From contig DVKW01000226.1 in assembly GCA_018715855.1 (NCBI GenBank), positions 1 to 5,041 on the forward strand: 5,041 nucleotides of DNA, in the 5' to 3' direction. The notes beneath the pieces are model-generated. The model was not told the DNA's origin and did not search any database. It saw nothing but the letters and a program-made list of their open reading frames with translations. Shown piece by piece: positions 1 through 5,041 of the stretch; the stretch's first letter is position 1, and every line of letters begins with the position of its first letter. The position numbers and the translations under genes were made by a program. This stretch comes from Candidatus Galligastranaerophilus intestinigallinarum (GTDB lineage: Bacteria > Cyanobacteriota > Vampirovibrionia > Gastranaerophilales > Gastranaerophilaceae).

Positions 1-196
1 TGTAGCCATCGATAAAGCTTGTGTGGTCAAGAAAAACTTTATCTTCAAAAGAAATAAACCTTTCGGGGTGTTCAATTTCAAAAACATCTCTTAACAATGA
101 AAGCCAAAATGTTTGGCTTTCGCCTTTTTCATACCCTTTATCTTTCCAAAATTCAACAAATTCTTTTACGGCTTTTCTTTGTTTTGTATCTGACAT
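1..196 (-). CDS. MmeI-like class I SAM-dependent DNA methyltransferase / restriction-modification protein, N-terminal fragment
   Basis: The first 65 residues are present; the gene continues past the left edge. The fragment has the N-terminal pattern I recognise from large (roughly 900-1000 aa) class I DNA methyltransferases with an MmeI-type N-terminal domain: KGYEKGESQTFWLSLLRDV at residues 20-38, then FISFEDK at 47-53 and DHTSFIDGY at 57-65. In MmeI relatives this region leads into a PD-(D/E)xK nuclease motif, and Asp63 may be its first acidic residue; the rest is not visible. Such enzymes methylate DNA, and many also cut it (type IIG/IIL restriction-modification). The ATG at 196 is preceded by a good ribosome binding site (AGGGA, 206-210). 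It lies 84 bp past the 3' end of tRNA-Asn on the same strand, so it may be an accessory gene at a tRNA-associated island edge (inference). The family call is fairly sure; whether it is methylase-only or bifunctional cannot be told. Confidence 0.85.
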   Translation of the reverse strand, partial: MSDTKQRKAVKEFVEFWKDKGYEKGESQTFWLSLLRDVFEIEHPERFISFEDKVFLDHTSFIDGY

Positions 197-216
197 AAAC
201 TAGACTCCCTTAACGG

Positions 217-254
217 AATATACCATATTAAGCAGCAAAACACAATTTAAACAA
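217..254 (-). promoter_or_regulatory. Candidate promoter(s) of the methyltransferase gene
   Basis: Two sigma70-like pairings overlap here. One has TTGTGT (240-245) and TATATT (217-222) with a 17-bp spacer. The other has TTGTTT (249-254) and TAATAT (225-230) with an 18-bp spacer. Either would give a very short 5' leader before the AGGGA site at 206-210; the second leaves more room for ribosome binding. The gene could also be read through from the tRNA just upstream. AT-rich DNA gives such matches easily. Confidence 0.35.
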
Positions 255-280
255 TAAAGCCCGTTTTTTGCAATAAAAAA

Positions 281-363
<83 letters not shown>

Positions 364-386
364 TAAATTTTTTCTTTTTCCGTTTC

Positions 387-404
387 GCTCAATGGCAGAG
401 CATT
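387..404 (+). repeat. Inverted 18-nt copy of the tRNA-Asn D-arm
   Basis: The plus strand here reads GCTCAATGGCAGAGCATT, identical to the tRNA-Asn D-arm and start of the anticodon stem, which is encoded on the minus strand at 326-343. The two copies form a perfect 18-bp inverted repeat with a 43-bp spacer. A transcript of the tRNA starting upstream of this site would carry a leader segment complementary to its own D-arm. Confidence 0.93.
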
Positions 405-411
405 TGCTCTG
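396..411. repeat. Perfect 7-bp inverted repeat (CAGAGCA-TT-TGCTCTG)
   Basis: A 16-bp near-palindrome starts inside the inverted D-arm copy and extends it with a mirrored arm. Its loop is only 2 nt if the whole stem pairs. Such a foldback fits template switching at a quasi-palindrome, or a small cruciform/hairpin. It has no T-run and does not look like a terminator. Confidence 0.75.
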
Positions 412-441
412 ATTTCTTTTGGTTCGGAAAGCCTCACCAAG

Positions 442-465
442 GAGCTACTGAGGATTATTTAATTT
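442..465. repeat. 24-bp direct repeat, copy 2 (truncated tRNA-Asn 5' end)
   Basis: This is an exact copy of 340-363. On the minus strand it reads 11 bp of the tRNA upstream flank and then TCCTCAGTAGCTC, after which it diverges into CTTGGTGAGGC. No anticodon or T-arm follows, so it is a fragment and not a second tRNA gene. It could be a remnant of a partial tandem duplication or a recombination scar. Confidence 0.9.
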
Positions 466-471
466 GAACTC

Positions 472-508
472 TGTCAAGATATTCTTGAAGTTCAACAAAA
501 TTATTATA
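472..508 (-). promoter_or_regulatory. Candidate tRNA-Asn promoter elements
   Basis: Reading toward the tRNA, there is a perfect -10 hexamer TATAAT (503-508) and, closer to the tRNA, a perfect -35 hexamer TTGACA (472-477). They are in the wrong order to form one promoter. TATAAT lacks a good -35 at 16-18 bp upstream, and TTGACA lacks a good -10 at that spacing. If TATAAT is used, the precursor would have a leader of about 140 nt containing both tRNA fragments. Which element is real cannot be settled from sequence alone. Confidence 0.25.
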
Positions 509-606
509 ACAACAAAATATTTTTTTACGAGCACGTTTTTTTATTAAAACTCGTTCAAACGGCTTATTTTTTAAAAAAGTTAACAATTGTAAAAATAACA
601 ATTAAT

Positions 607-642
607 GGTTCAAAAAAGGGTTCAAATAGCTGTTCAAGTTTT
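607..642 (+). repeat. Three 12-bp units with GTTCAA cores
   Basis: The units GGTTCAAAAAAG, GGTTCAAATAGC and TGTTCAAGTTTT follow without gaps, so the GTTCAA cores start at 608, 620 and 632. Two more cores lie at 490 and 553 on the plus strand, and one at 464-469 on the minus strand. Their position upstream of the YtxH promoter suggests an operator array, but no known factor is recognised. Confidence 0.55.
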
Positions 643-668
643 AAAAGGCAAAATAAACGGTGAATTAA

Positions 669-686
669 GGGGGGTTTAAAGGGGGG
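669..686. repeat. G6-TTTAAA-G6 element
   Basis: Two runs of six G (669-674 and 681-686) flank TTTAAA. They stand out in this A/T-rich DNA. TTTAAA sits exactly where the -35 box of the YtxH promoter would be, and the second G run lies in the promoter spacer. Confidence 0.85.
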
Positions 687-703
687 CAAAAAAATGATAT
701 ACT
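675..703 (+). promoter_or_regulatory. Promoter of the YtxH/DUF948 operon
   Basis: TTTAAA (675-680, 4 of 6 to consensus) and TATACT (698-703, 5 of 6) are separated by 17 bp. A TGn just before the -10 (695-697) makes it an extended -10 promoter. Transcription would start near 710, leaving about 30 nt of leader with GGAG at 723-726 before the ATG at 739. The G6 run inside the spacer means slippage would alter the -35/-10 distance. Confidence 0.6.
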
Positions 704-738
704 AAAAAAGTCTTTTTAAAATGGAGAAAAATTAGAAA

Positions 739-1044
739 ATGTGCAAAAAAAGTTCAATTGCATTTGCTATGGGTATTTTAGCAGGTGTGGCAGGCGGAGT
801 GCTTGCGGGTATTGTCTTTGCCCCAAAATCGGGTGAAGAATCAAGAGAAGAAATAAAAGAAGCATTCAAAAATGTTGTTGAAAAATGCAACCCTGAAATT
901 AACAAAGTTAAAGATCAGGCAATGAATGTAATAAAATCTACAAAAGATAAAATTGAAGCCGAATGCAAAAAAATTGCTGATAACATTAAGGCAGAAAAAT
1001 TGGCAAATGCCAAAAAAATTGAAACTGATGTGTATGGAATGTAA
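739..1044 (+). CDS. YtxH-like small membrane protein (first copy)
   Basis: This 101-residue protein has the YtxH layout. A glycine/alanine-rich transmembrane helix spans residues 6-28, followed directly by the family's junction motif APKSGEESREEI (28-39) and then a charged, lysine/glutamate-rich helical tail to the C-terminus. The tail is probably cytoplasmic and amphipathic or coiled-coil. YtxH proteins are small, poorly understood membrane proteins; in Bacillus ytxH lies in the stress-induced ytxGHJ operon. No enzymatic motif is visible. The start is supported by GGAG at 723-726, although the 12-nt spacing is long; the next upstream ATG (721) meets a stop after four codons. It is the first gene of a three-gene operon, 15 bp before the DUF948-like gene. 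It shares the APxSGEExRE junction with the third gene, so the two are paralogues. Cys2 is not in a lipobox context. Confidence 0.85.
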   Translation: MCKKSSIAFAMGILAGVAGGVLAGIVFAPKSGEESREEIKEAFKNVVEKCNPEINKVKDQAMNVIKSTKDKIEAECKKIADNIKAEKLANAKKIETDVYGM

Positions 1045-1059
1045 TAGGAGAAAATAATT

Positions 1060-1413
1060 ATGGATGCTATGCAAATCAGCCTTATTACATTAGTGCTTGT
1101 CAGTGCAGTTTGCATTATAGTTTTAACTGTTTTTATAGTAAGGCTTTTAATTTCTGCCAAAACTTTTGTTACAAGCTTAAATGTTGCGGTTGAAACGGTG
1201 AATAAAGGCTTAGAGCCTGCGGCTAACGACTTGAAAGAAACAATTTCAGGTATTAATTCTCTTGTAAAAACTGCAGATAACAGGGTAAAAGTCATGAATT
1301 GTGCTCTGAATGGAATTTTAGGTGCTACAGGAGTTTTGGGCGGCAAAGTTAAAGGCGTTTTAAGCGGCCTTATTGAAGGCTTTAGGGCAGGTTTAAATTT
1401 ATTTAAAAAGTAA
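1060..1413 (+). CDS. DUF948-like (YtxG-type) small membrane protein
   Basis: This 117-residue protein has one strongly hydrophobic N-terminal helix (about residues 5-31) ending in IVRLLISAKTF. A heptad-like region follows (about 36-76, VAVETVNKGLEPAANDL then ISGINSLVKTADNRVKV), of the kind seen in DUF948 proteins. The end is glycine-rich and basic (GGKVKGVLSGLIEGFRAG, near 94-111) and may lie on the membrane. DUF948/YtxG proteins have no known enzymatic activity; in Bacillus ytxG sits beside ytxH, and the same pairing here strengthens both calls. The ATG at 1060 has AGGAG at 1046-1050 with ideal spacing. The gap to the next gene is 19 bp, so co-transcription is very likely. The family call rests on layout and remembered patterns, not a domain search. 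Confidence 0.7.
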   Translation: MDAMQISLITLVLVSAVCIIVLTVFIVRLLISAKTFVTSLNVAVETVNKGLEPAANDLKETISGINSLVKTADNRVKVMNCALNGILGATGVLGGKVKGVLSGLIEGFRAGLNLFKK

Positions 1414-1432
1414 TAGAAAGGAATAATAAATT

Positions 1433-1702
1433 ATGTCAGCAGGAAAATTTATTGCAGGTTTTATTGTAGGCGGCACAGTTGGCGCTATAATAGGCATTTT
1501 ATTGGCACCTCAATCGGGTGAAGAAACAAGAGAAGCCATTGGCAACAAAACAAAAGAAGCTTACGATAAAGCACAAGGTGCAGTTAAAGAAATTCAAGCT
1601 AAAGCAGATGATGTGGTTTCTGAAATGCAGAAAAAAGGCGAAGAAATTATCGCAAAAATTCAAGATATGATAAACAAAAAAGAAGAAGCCAAAGCTGAAT
1701 AA
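1433..1702 (+). CDS. YtxH-like small membrane protein (second copy)
   Basis: This 89-residue protein is a textbook YtxH. It has a glycine-rich transmembrane helix (residues 5-24, with GGTVGAIIG), the junction LLAPQSGEETREAIG (23-37), then a soluble charged helix with heptad-like hydrophobic spacing (about 40-83) and a Lys/Glu-rich end. It probably anchors in the cytoplasmic membrane with the tail inside. The ribosome binding site AAAGGA (1417-1422) lies 10 nt before the ATG. It is the last gene of the operon, and a strong terminator follows 17 bp after the stop. It matches family consensus more closely than the first copy, which has a more diverged tail with two cysteines (50 and 76). Two YtxH proteins flanking a DUF948-like protein suggests a membrane assembly, but that is inference. 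Confidence 0.88.
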   Translation: MSAGKFIAGFIVGGTVGAIIGILLAPQSGEETREAIGNKTKEAYDKAQGAVKEIQAKADDVVSEMQKKGEEIIAKIQDMINKKEEAKAE

Positions 1703-1719
1703 AAAATTAAATAATTTTA

Positions 1720-1748
1720 AAAAAGCCCCTAAATTTTAGGGGCTTTTT
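1720..1748. terminator. Bidirectional intrinsic terminator between convergent genes
   Basis: The hairpin is AAAAAGCCCCTAAA paired with TTTAGGGGCTTTTT, with a GCCCC/GGGGC core. It is followed by T5 on the plus strand and by a T-run on the minus strand. It lies 17 bp past the YtxH operon stop and 5 bp past the exonuclease stop, so one element probably ends both transcripts. Confidence 0.93.
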
Positions 1749-1753
1749 AGTTT

Positions 1754-2680
1754 TTATTTTTTGTCTTTATCCGGTTTTATTACGTTAAACACTCTGTTTT
1801 CTGAAATTTCACACCTTGCGGATTTTATTCTGTCTTTAATTTCGTCATTTACCGTGGAAGATAAAACCAATTTATCAATGAAAACATTGTTTAACCTGAC
1901 CGCTTTTTCCAAAACCCCGATTTCATTTAAGGCGTCTTTTACTTGTTCAAAATCATAAGCAAAAGATTTTTTGGTGTTATATGCCATTGTTTCGCCGCTA
2001 TTTGCAGTAATTGGCGCGCCGCCTTTTTCAAAATAAATTCTAAAAATAGATTTCAGGTCTTGAATTTCAGATTGCAAAATAGAAATTGTTGATTGCAGCC
2101 TTAAAAACCTTTCAAATAAATATTCAACATTTTCTATTTGGCTTAATTGCCAGTTGTATTTTTCAAAATACATTTTCTTTAATTTTGGATACGCTTTAGC
2201 TAAGCCTTCCGCATCTGCCATTGCTCTGTGGCGGGTTGAATATTTAACTTTGAAAATATCCATAAGGCAATCAAGCCCGCAAGATTCCAAGTGCGGGTAA
2301 ACTTCTTTAAACATAAACTGTGTGTCTATGTATCTGTTTTCAAAGGGTTTATTAAAAAGCCTTTTTGATGTTTTATTTAAAAAGCTGTAATCAAAAATGG
2401 CGTTGTGGGCAACAATTGGGTTGTCGCCGATAAATTCAAAAATTTTAGGAAAAATTTCTTCTTCACTCGGGGCATTTTCAAGCATTTCATCTGTTATGCC
2501 GTGAACTGCCATTGAAGATTTTCTTATTTTTTGGTGGGGGTTTACAAGCGTTTCAAAACTATCAACTATTTTTCCGTTTTCTAAACGAACCCCTGCAAAC
2601 TCAATAATCTTTTCTTTTGTGTAATCAAGCCCTGTGGTTTCAACATCAAGGACAATTTCAACTTCTTTTTTTCTTGGCAT
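1754..2680 (-). CDS. DEDDh-type 3'-5' exonuclease (DnaQ family) with C-terminal extension
   Basis: This 308-residue protein has an N-terminal RNase-T/DnaQ exonuclease domain (about residues 6-168) with all five catalytic residues. ExoI is LDVETTG (Asp12, Glu14), ExoII is VAHNAIFDYSFL (Asp97), and ExoIII is the DEDDh type, HRAMADAEGL (His151, Asp156). It should remove nucleotides from DNA or RNA 3' ends using two metal ions. The NPHQKIRKSSMAVHGIT segment (47-63) is also typical of DnaQ/PolC-like exonucleases. Residues 170-308 are an extension: a likely coiled coil (185-217), a segment with GAPITANSGETMAYN then KKSFAYD (221-243), and an end reading SARCEISENRVFNVIK (287-302). The extension makes it longer than a plain DnaQ epsilon (about 240 aa). 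The ATG at 2680 is the only plausible start: an in-frame stop lies just upstream, and the next Met is residue 57. The ribosome binding site is weak. The gene converges on the YtxH operon and has its own promoter. Proofreading, repair and RNA-trimming roles are all possible. Confidence 0.9.
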   Translation of the reverse strand: MPRKKEVEIVLDVETTGLDYTKEKIIEFAGVRLENGKIVDSFETLVNPHQKIRKSSMAVHGITDEMLENAPSEEEIFPKIFEFIGDNPIVAHNAIFDYSFLNKTSKRLFNKPFENRYIDTQFMFKEVYPHLESCGLDCLMDIFKVKYSTRHRAMADAEGLAKAYPKLKKMYFEKYNWQLSQIENVEYLFERFLRLQSTISILQSEIQDLKSIFRIYFEKGGAPITANSGETMAYNTKKSFAYDFEQVKDALNEIGVLEKAVRLNNVFIDKLVLSSTVNDEIKDRIKSARCEISENRVFNVIKPDKDKK

Positions 2681-2717
2681 AATTTTTCTTTTATTTAATT
2701 TAAACTAAACTGTTTTA

Positions 2718-2747
2718 ATAATATCATATAAAATTTTTTTTGGCCAA
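2718..2747 (-). promoter_or_regulatory. Candidate promoter of the exonuclease gene
   Basis: TTGGCC (2742-2747, 4 of 6) and TATTAT (2718-2723, 5 of 6) are 18 bp apart in the gap between the clpC terminator and the exonuclease start, leaving about 30 nt of A/T-rich leader. Because clpC ends in a terminator upstream, the exonuclease needs its own promoter and this is the best match. The -35 box overlaps the palindrome TTGGCCAA. Confidence 0.5.
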
Positions 2748-2763
2748 ATTGTATAATTTTATT

Positions 2764-2792
2764 AAAAACCCCGCCTGAATAAAGCGGGGTTT
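2764..2792 (-). terminator. Intrinsic terminator of clpC
   Basis: On the minus strand the hairpin is AAACCCCGC, a 9-nt loop, then GCGGGGTTTTT ending in T5 (2764-2768). It starts 3 bp past the clpC stop codon. The G+C-rich 6-bp core and T-run are a classic rho-independent terminator. Confidence 0.92.
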
Positions 2793-2795
2793 ATT

Positions 2796-5041
2796 TTAGT
2801 TTTCTTTCTTTGAAATTTTGATTTTGTCATCTTCCATAGACATAACAAGCGTATCTTTTGGCTTGTAGTTTCCTGTCAAAATTTCTTCCGCAAGAACATC
2901 TTCTATTTTCTTTTGAATTACCCTTCTAAGTGGCCTTGCGCCGTAGGCTTCGGAATATCCTTCTTTTGCAAGGTAATCTTTAACGTCATCACCAACTTCA
3001 ATTGTTAATTCTCTTTCATCAAGACGTTTGAACAAATCTTTCAGCATTAAATCAACAATTTCTCTGATTTCTTCTTTAGAAAGGTGAGCAAACACGATGA
3101 TATCATCAATTCTGTTTAAAAATTCGGGGCGGAAGGCTTTTTTCAATTCTTCCATAACCGTATCTTTAAGTTTTTCGTATTTGTCTTTCTTTTCATCCCC
3201 TGCAACCGAGAAGCCCAGTTTTTGGGTAGATGTTATCATAGAAGCACCAACGTTTGATGTCATGATGATAATTGTGTTTTTAAATGAAATTAATCTGCCT
3301 TTAGAATCTGTCAATCTGCCGTCATCTAAAATTTGAAGCATTATGTTAAATACATCAGGGTGTGCTTTTTCAATTTCATCGAACAGAACAACGGAATATG
3401 GTTTTTTTCTGATGATTTCTGTCATGTGGCCGCCATCATCATAGCCGACATAGCCGGGGGGCGAACCAATTAATTTTGCGGTTGAATGTTTTTCCATAAA
3501 TTCTGACATATCAACCCTTACAATGTTGTCTTCAGAACCAAAAACGGCTTCTGCCAAGGCTTTTGCAAGCTCTGTTTTACCAACACCCGTGGGGCCTGAG
3601 AAAATAAAGCTTCCGATTGGCCTGTTTGGGCTTTTTAAACCGACCCTTGCACGCCTGATTGCCTTTGAAAGCGCAACAACTGCTTCGTTTTGGCCGATTA
3701 CTCTTTTGTGGAGAGTATCTTCTAATTTAAGAAGTCTTTCAGATTCCCCTTCGGTAATTTTTGTAACGGGAACTCCTGTGATGGTTGAAATAACCTGAGC
3801 GACTTCTTCAACTCCAACAGTGGGTTTGTTGTTTTCTTGTGAACTTCTCCAGGAATCTTGCAATTCTCTGATTTTGTCTTTAATTTGGACTTCAGTGTTT
3901 CTGAGATTGGATGCTGTTTCAAATTCTTGGCTCCTTATAGCGTCTTCTTTTTGCTTTATTGTAGCTTTCAGTTCTTTTTCAAGTTCTTTGCCTTCAGGCG
4001 GCAAATTAGAAACATTAAGGCGAACACGTGAAGCCGCTTCATCTATAATATCAATAGCTTTATCAGGCAAGAACCTTTCTGTAATATATTTATTTGAAAG
4101 TTCGGTTGCAGCAACAATGGCTTCATCTGAAATTTTTAATTTATGGTGTTCTTCATATTTAGATTTCAAGCCCTTGATAATTTCAATTGTTTCTTGAACA
4201 GACGGTTGTTCAACAAGAACCATTTGAAATCTTCTTTCTAAGGCTGAATCTTTTTCAATATGTTTTCTGTATTCATCTAAGGTAGTTGCACCGATTACTT
4301 GAATTTCACCCCTTGATAGTGCAGGTTTTAAAATGTTGGCCGCATCAATTGCGCCTTCTGCAGCACCTGCGCCAATAAGTGTGTGCATTTCATCAATTAC
4401 AAGAATAATATTTCCTGCTTGTCTGATTTCATCCATAATTTTTTTAAGGCGTTCTTCAAATTCGCCCCTGTATTTGGTGCCTGCAACCAAAAGCCCCATA
4501 TCCAATTGAACAATTTTTTTGTTTTCCAAAATATCCGGAACTTCGGAATTTACAATTTTCATTGCCAATCCTTGAGCAATGGCTGTTTTACCAACGCCGG
4601 GTTCACCAATTAAAATCGGGTTGTTTTTTGTTCTTCTTGCCAAAATTTGGATAACTCTTTCAATTTCTTTTTCTCTGCCAACAACAGGATCTAATCTTTG
4701 TTCTTGAGCAGCAAGAGTTAAATCTGTGCCGAATTCATCCAATGAAGGTGTTTTTGCTTTAGCCTGAATGTTGCCGGCCAGTGCTGTTTGGGTTGATGAT
4801 GTTCTTGTTTCGCCAAGAAGTTTTATAACGTTTGATCTGCATTTATTAAGATCCACACCCAAATTTTCAAGAACTTTTGTGCCGATGCCTTCACCTTCTC
4901 TTATTAAACCTAAAAGAAGATGTTCCGTGCCAATATAGTTGTGGCCTAATTGTCTTGCTTCATCCCAAGATAATTCAAGAACTTTTTTTGCTCTTGGAGT
5001 GAAAGGAATTTCAACCGCAACAAAACCTGAGCCACGGCCAA
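2796..5041 (-). CDS. clpC: ATP-dependent Clp protease ATP-binding subunit ClpC (N-terminus beyond the window)
   Basis: The last 747 residues of a Hsp100/AAA+ unfoldase are visible; about 75-80 N-terminal residues are missing (cyanobacterial ClpC is near 820-840 aa). The frame is open to the right edge. Numbering from the first visible residue, the second Clp N-repeat is at about 10-78 (PFTPRAKKVLELSWDEARQ, then NYIGTEHLLLGLIREGEG). AAA1 has Walker A GEPGVGKT (145-152), pore loop KYRG (189-192) and Walker B ILVIDE (212-217). The middle domain carries a UVR-like motif (about 371-394). AAA2 has GPTGVGKT (482-489), GYVG pore loop (529-532), VVLFDE (550-555) and sensor-2 GARPLRRV (700-707). The ClpP-docking loop LGF (608-610) is present, so it should feed substrates to ClpP. 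GRGSGFVAVEI at the edge is a cyanobacterial-type ClpC feature. A TTG at 4862 is an internal Leu codon, not a start. No truncation or frameshift is seen; a terminator follows directly. Confidence 0.98.
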   Translation of the reverse strand, partial: GRGSGFVAVEIPFTPRAKKVLELSWDEARQLGHNYIGTEHLLLGLIREGEGIGTKVLENLGVDLNKCRSNVIKLLGETRTSSTQTALAGNIQAKAKTPSLDEFGTDLTLAAQEQRLDPVVGREKEIERVIQILARRTKNNPILIGEPGVGKTAIAQGLAMKIVNSEVPDILENKKIVQLDMGLLVAGTKYRGEFEERLKKIMDEIRQAGNIILVIDEMHTLIGAGAAEGAIDAANILKPALSRGEIQVIGATTLDEYRKHIEKDSALERRFQMVLVEQPSVQETIEIIKGLKSKYEEHHKLKISDEAIVAATELSNKYITERFLPDKAIDIIDEAASRVRLNVSNLPPEGKELEKELKATIKQKEDAIRSQEFETASNLRNTEVQIKDKIRELQDSWRSSQENNKPTVGVEEVAQVISTITGVPVTKITEGESERLLKLEDTLHKRVIGQNEAVVALSKAIRRARVGLKSPNRPIGSFIFSGPTGVGKTELAKALAEAVFGSEDNIVRVDMSEFMEKHSTAKLIGSPPGYVGYDDGGHMTEIIRKKPYSVVLFDEIEKAHPDVFNIMLQILDDGRLTDSKGRLISFKNTIIIMTSNVGASMITSTQKLGFSVAGDEKKDKYEKLKDTVMEELKKAFRPEFLNRIDDIIVFAHLSKEEIREIVDLMLKDLFKRLDERELTIEVGDDVKDYLAKEGYSEAYGARPLRRVIQKKIEDVLAEEILTGNYKPKDTLVMSMEDDKIKISKKEN

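Noticed and set aside
99..121. Perfect 10-bp inverted repeat (GAAAGCCAAA / TTTGGCTTTC) that resembles a plus-strand terminator
   Set aside because: It lies inside the methyltransferase coding region and is explained by codons for the conserved GESQTFWLS segment; no plus-strand gene ends there.
21..203. A 60-codon plus-strand open frame at the left edge
   Set aside because: It is antisense to the methyltransferase N-terminus, whose residues match a known family, and its own protein looks random.
386..454. A possible second tRNA-Asn gene
   Set aside because: Only the first 13 tRNA nucleotides are present in direct orientation. No anticodon arm or T-arm follows, and the D-arm sequence there is inverted.
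607..642. Possible CRISPR array
   Set aside because: The repeated units are 12 bp with no spacers and conserve only about six bases; this fits binding sites, not CRISPR repeats.
915..1346. A 143-codon minus-strand open frame opposite the YtxH and DUF948-like genes
   Set aside because: It is a shadow of two well-supported plus-strand genes with good ribosome binding sites, and its protein has no recognisable family pattern.
3523..3798. Plus-strand open frames within clpC (also 3097-3336, 3820-4197, 4383-4613)
   Set aside because: They are antisense to highly conserved AAA+ sequence and have no convincing ribosome binding sites or family features.
4860..4862. A TTG that could be taken as the start of clpC
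   Set aside because: The reading frame stays open to 5041 and encodes conserved ClpC N-domain sequence upstream (GTEHLLLGLIREGEG), so this TTG is an internal Leu codon.

Overview
The window is AT-rich bacterial DNA with short intergenic gaps. It carries the 3' part of a ClpC gene whose N-domain reads GRGSGFVAVEIPFTPRAK, a cyanobacterial-type signature. Low GC, this ClpC and small YtxH/DUF948-type envelope proteins together suggest a non-photosynthetic cyanobacterial relative (Melainabacteria/Vampirovibrionia, for example Gastranaerophilales). That placement is inferred from remembered family sequences, not from a search.

Layout. (1) 1-196, minus: the first 65 codons of an MmeI-like class I SAM-dependent DNA methyltransferase / restriction-modification protein, running off the left edge. 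(2) 281-352, minus: an intact tRNA-Asn(GUU) whose 3' end faces the methyltransferase. (3) 353-738: a 386-bp gene-free stretch. It holds a second copy of the tRNA 5' end, an inverted copy of its D-arm, a perfect hairpin, a cluster of GTTCAA hexamers, and a promoter whose -35 box lies between two G6 tracts. (4) 739-1702, plus: a compact three-gene operon, YtxH-like / DUF948-like / YtxH-like, ending in a strong hairpin terminator that it shares with the convergent gene. (5) 1754-2680, minus: a DEDDh (DnaQ-family) 3'-5' exonuclease with a 140-residue C-terminal extension and its own promoter. (6) 2796-5041, minus: clpC, missing about its first 75-80 codons beyond the right edge, followed at once by an intrinsic terminator.

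How the parts relate. ClpC (protein unfolding for ClpP) and the YtxH/DUF948 membrane proteins (in Bacillus the ytxGHJ genes belong to the general stress regulon) fit a housekeeping/stress neighbourhood. The tRNA-Asn/methyltransferase side looks like an accessory junction: a restriction-modification gene just past a tRNA 3' end, with tRNA fragments scattered upstream. I see no CRISPR array, insertion sequence or rRNA. I do not claim a new defence system here. The most unusual parts are the rearranged tRNA-Asn leader, the G6-flanked promoter and the exonuclease's C-terminal extension.
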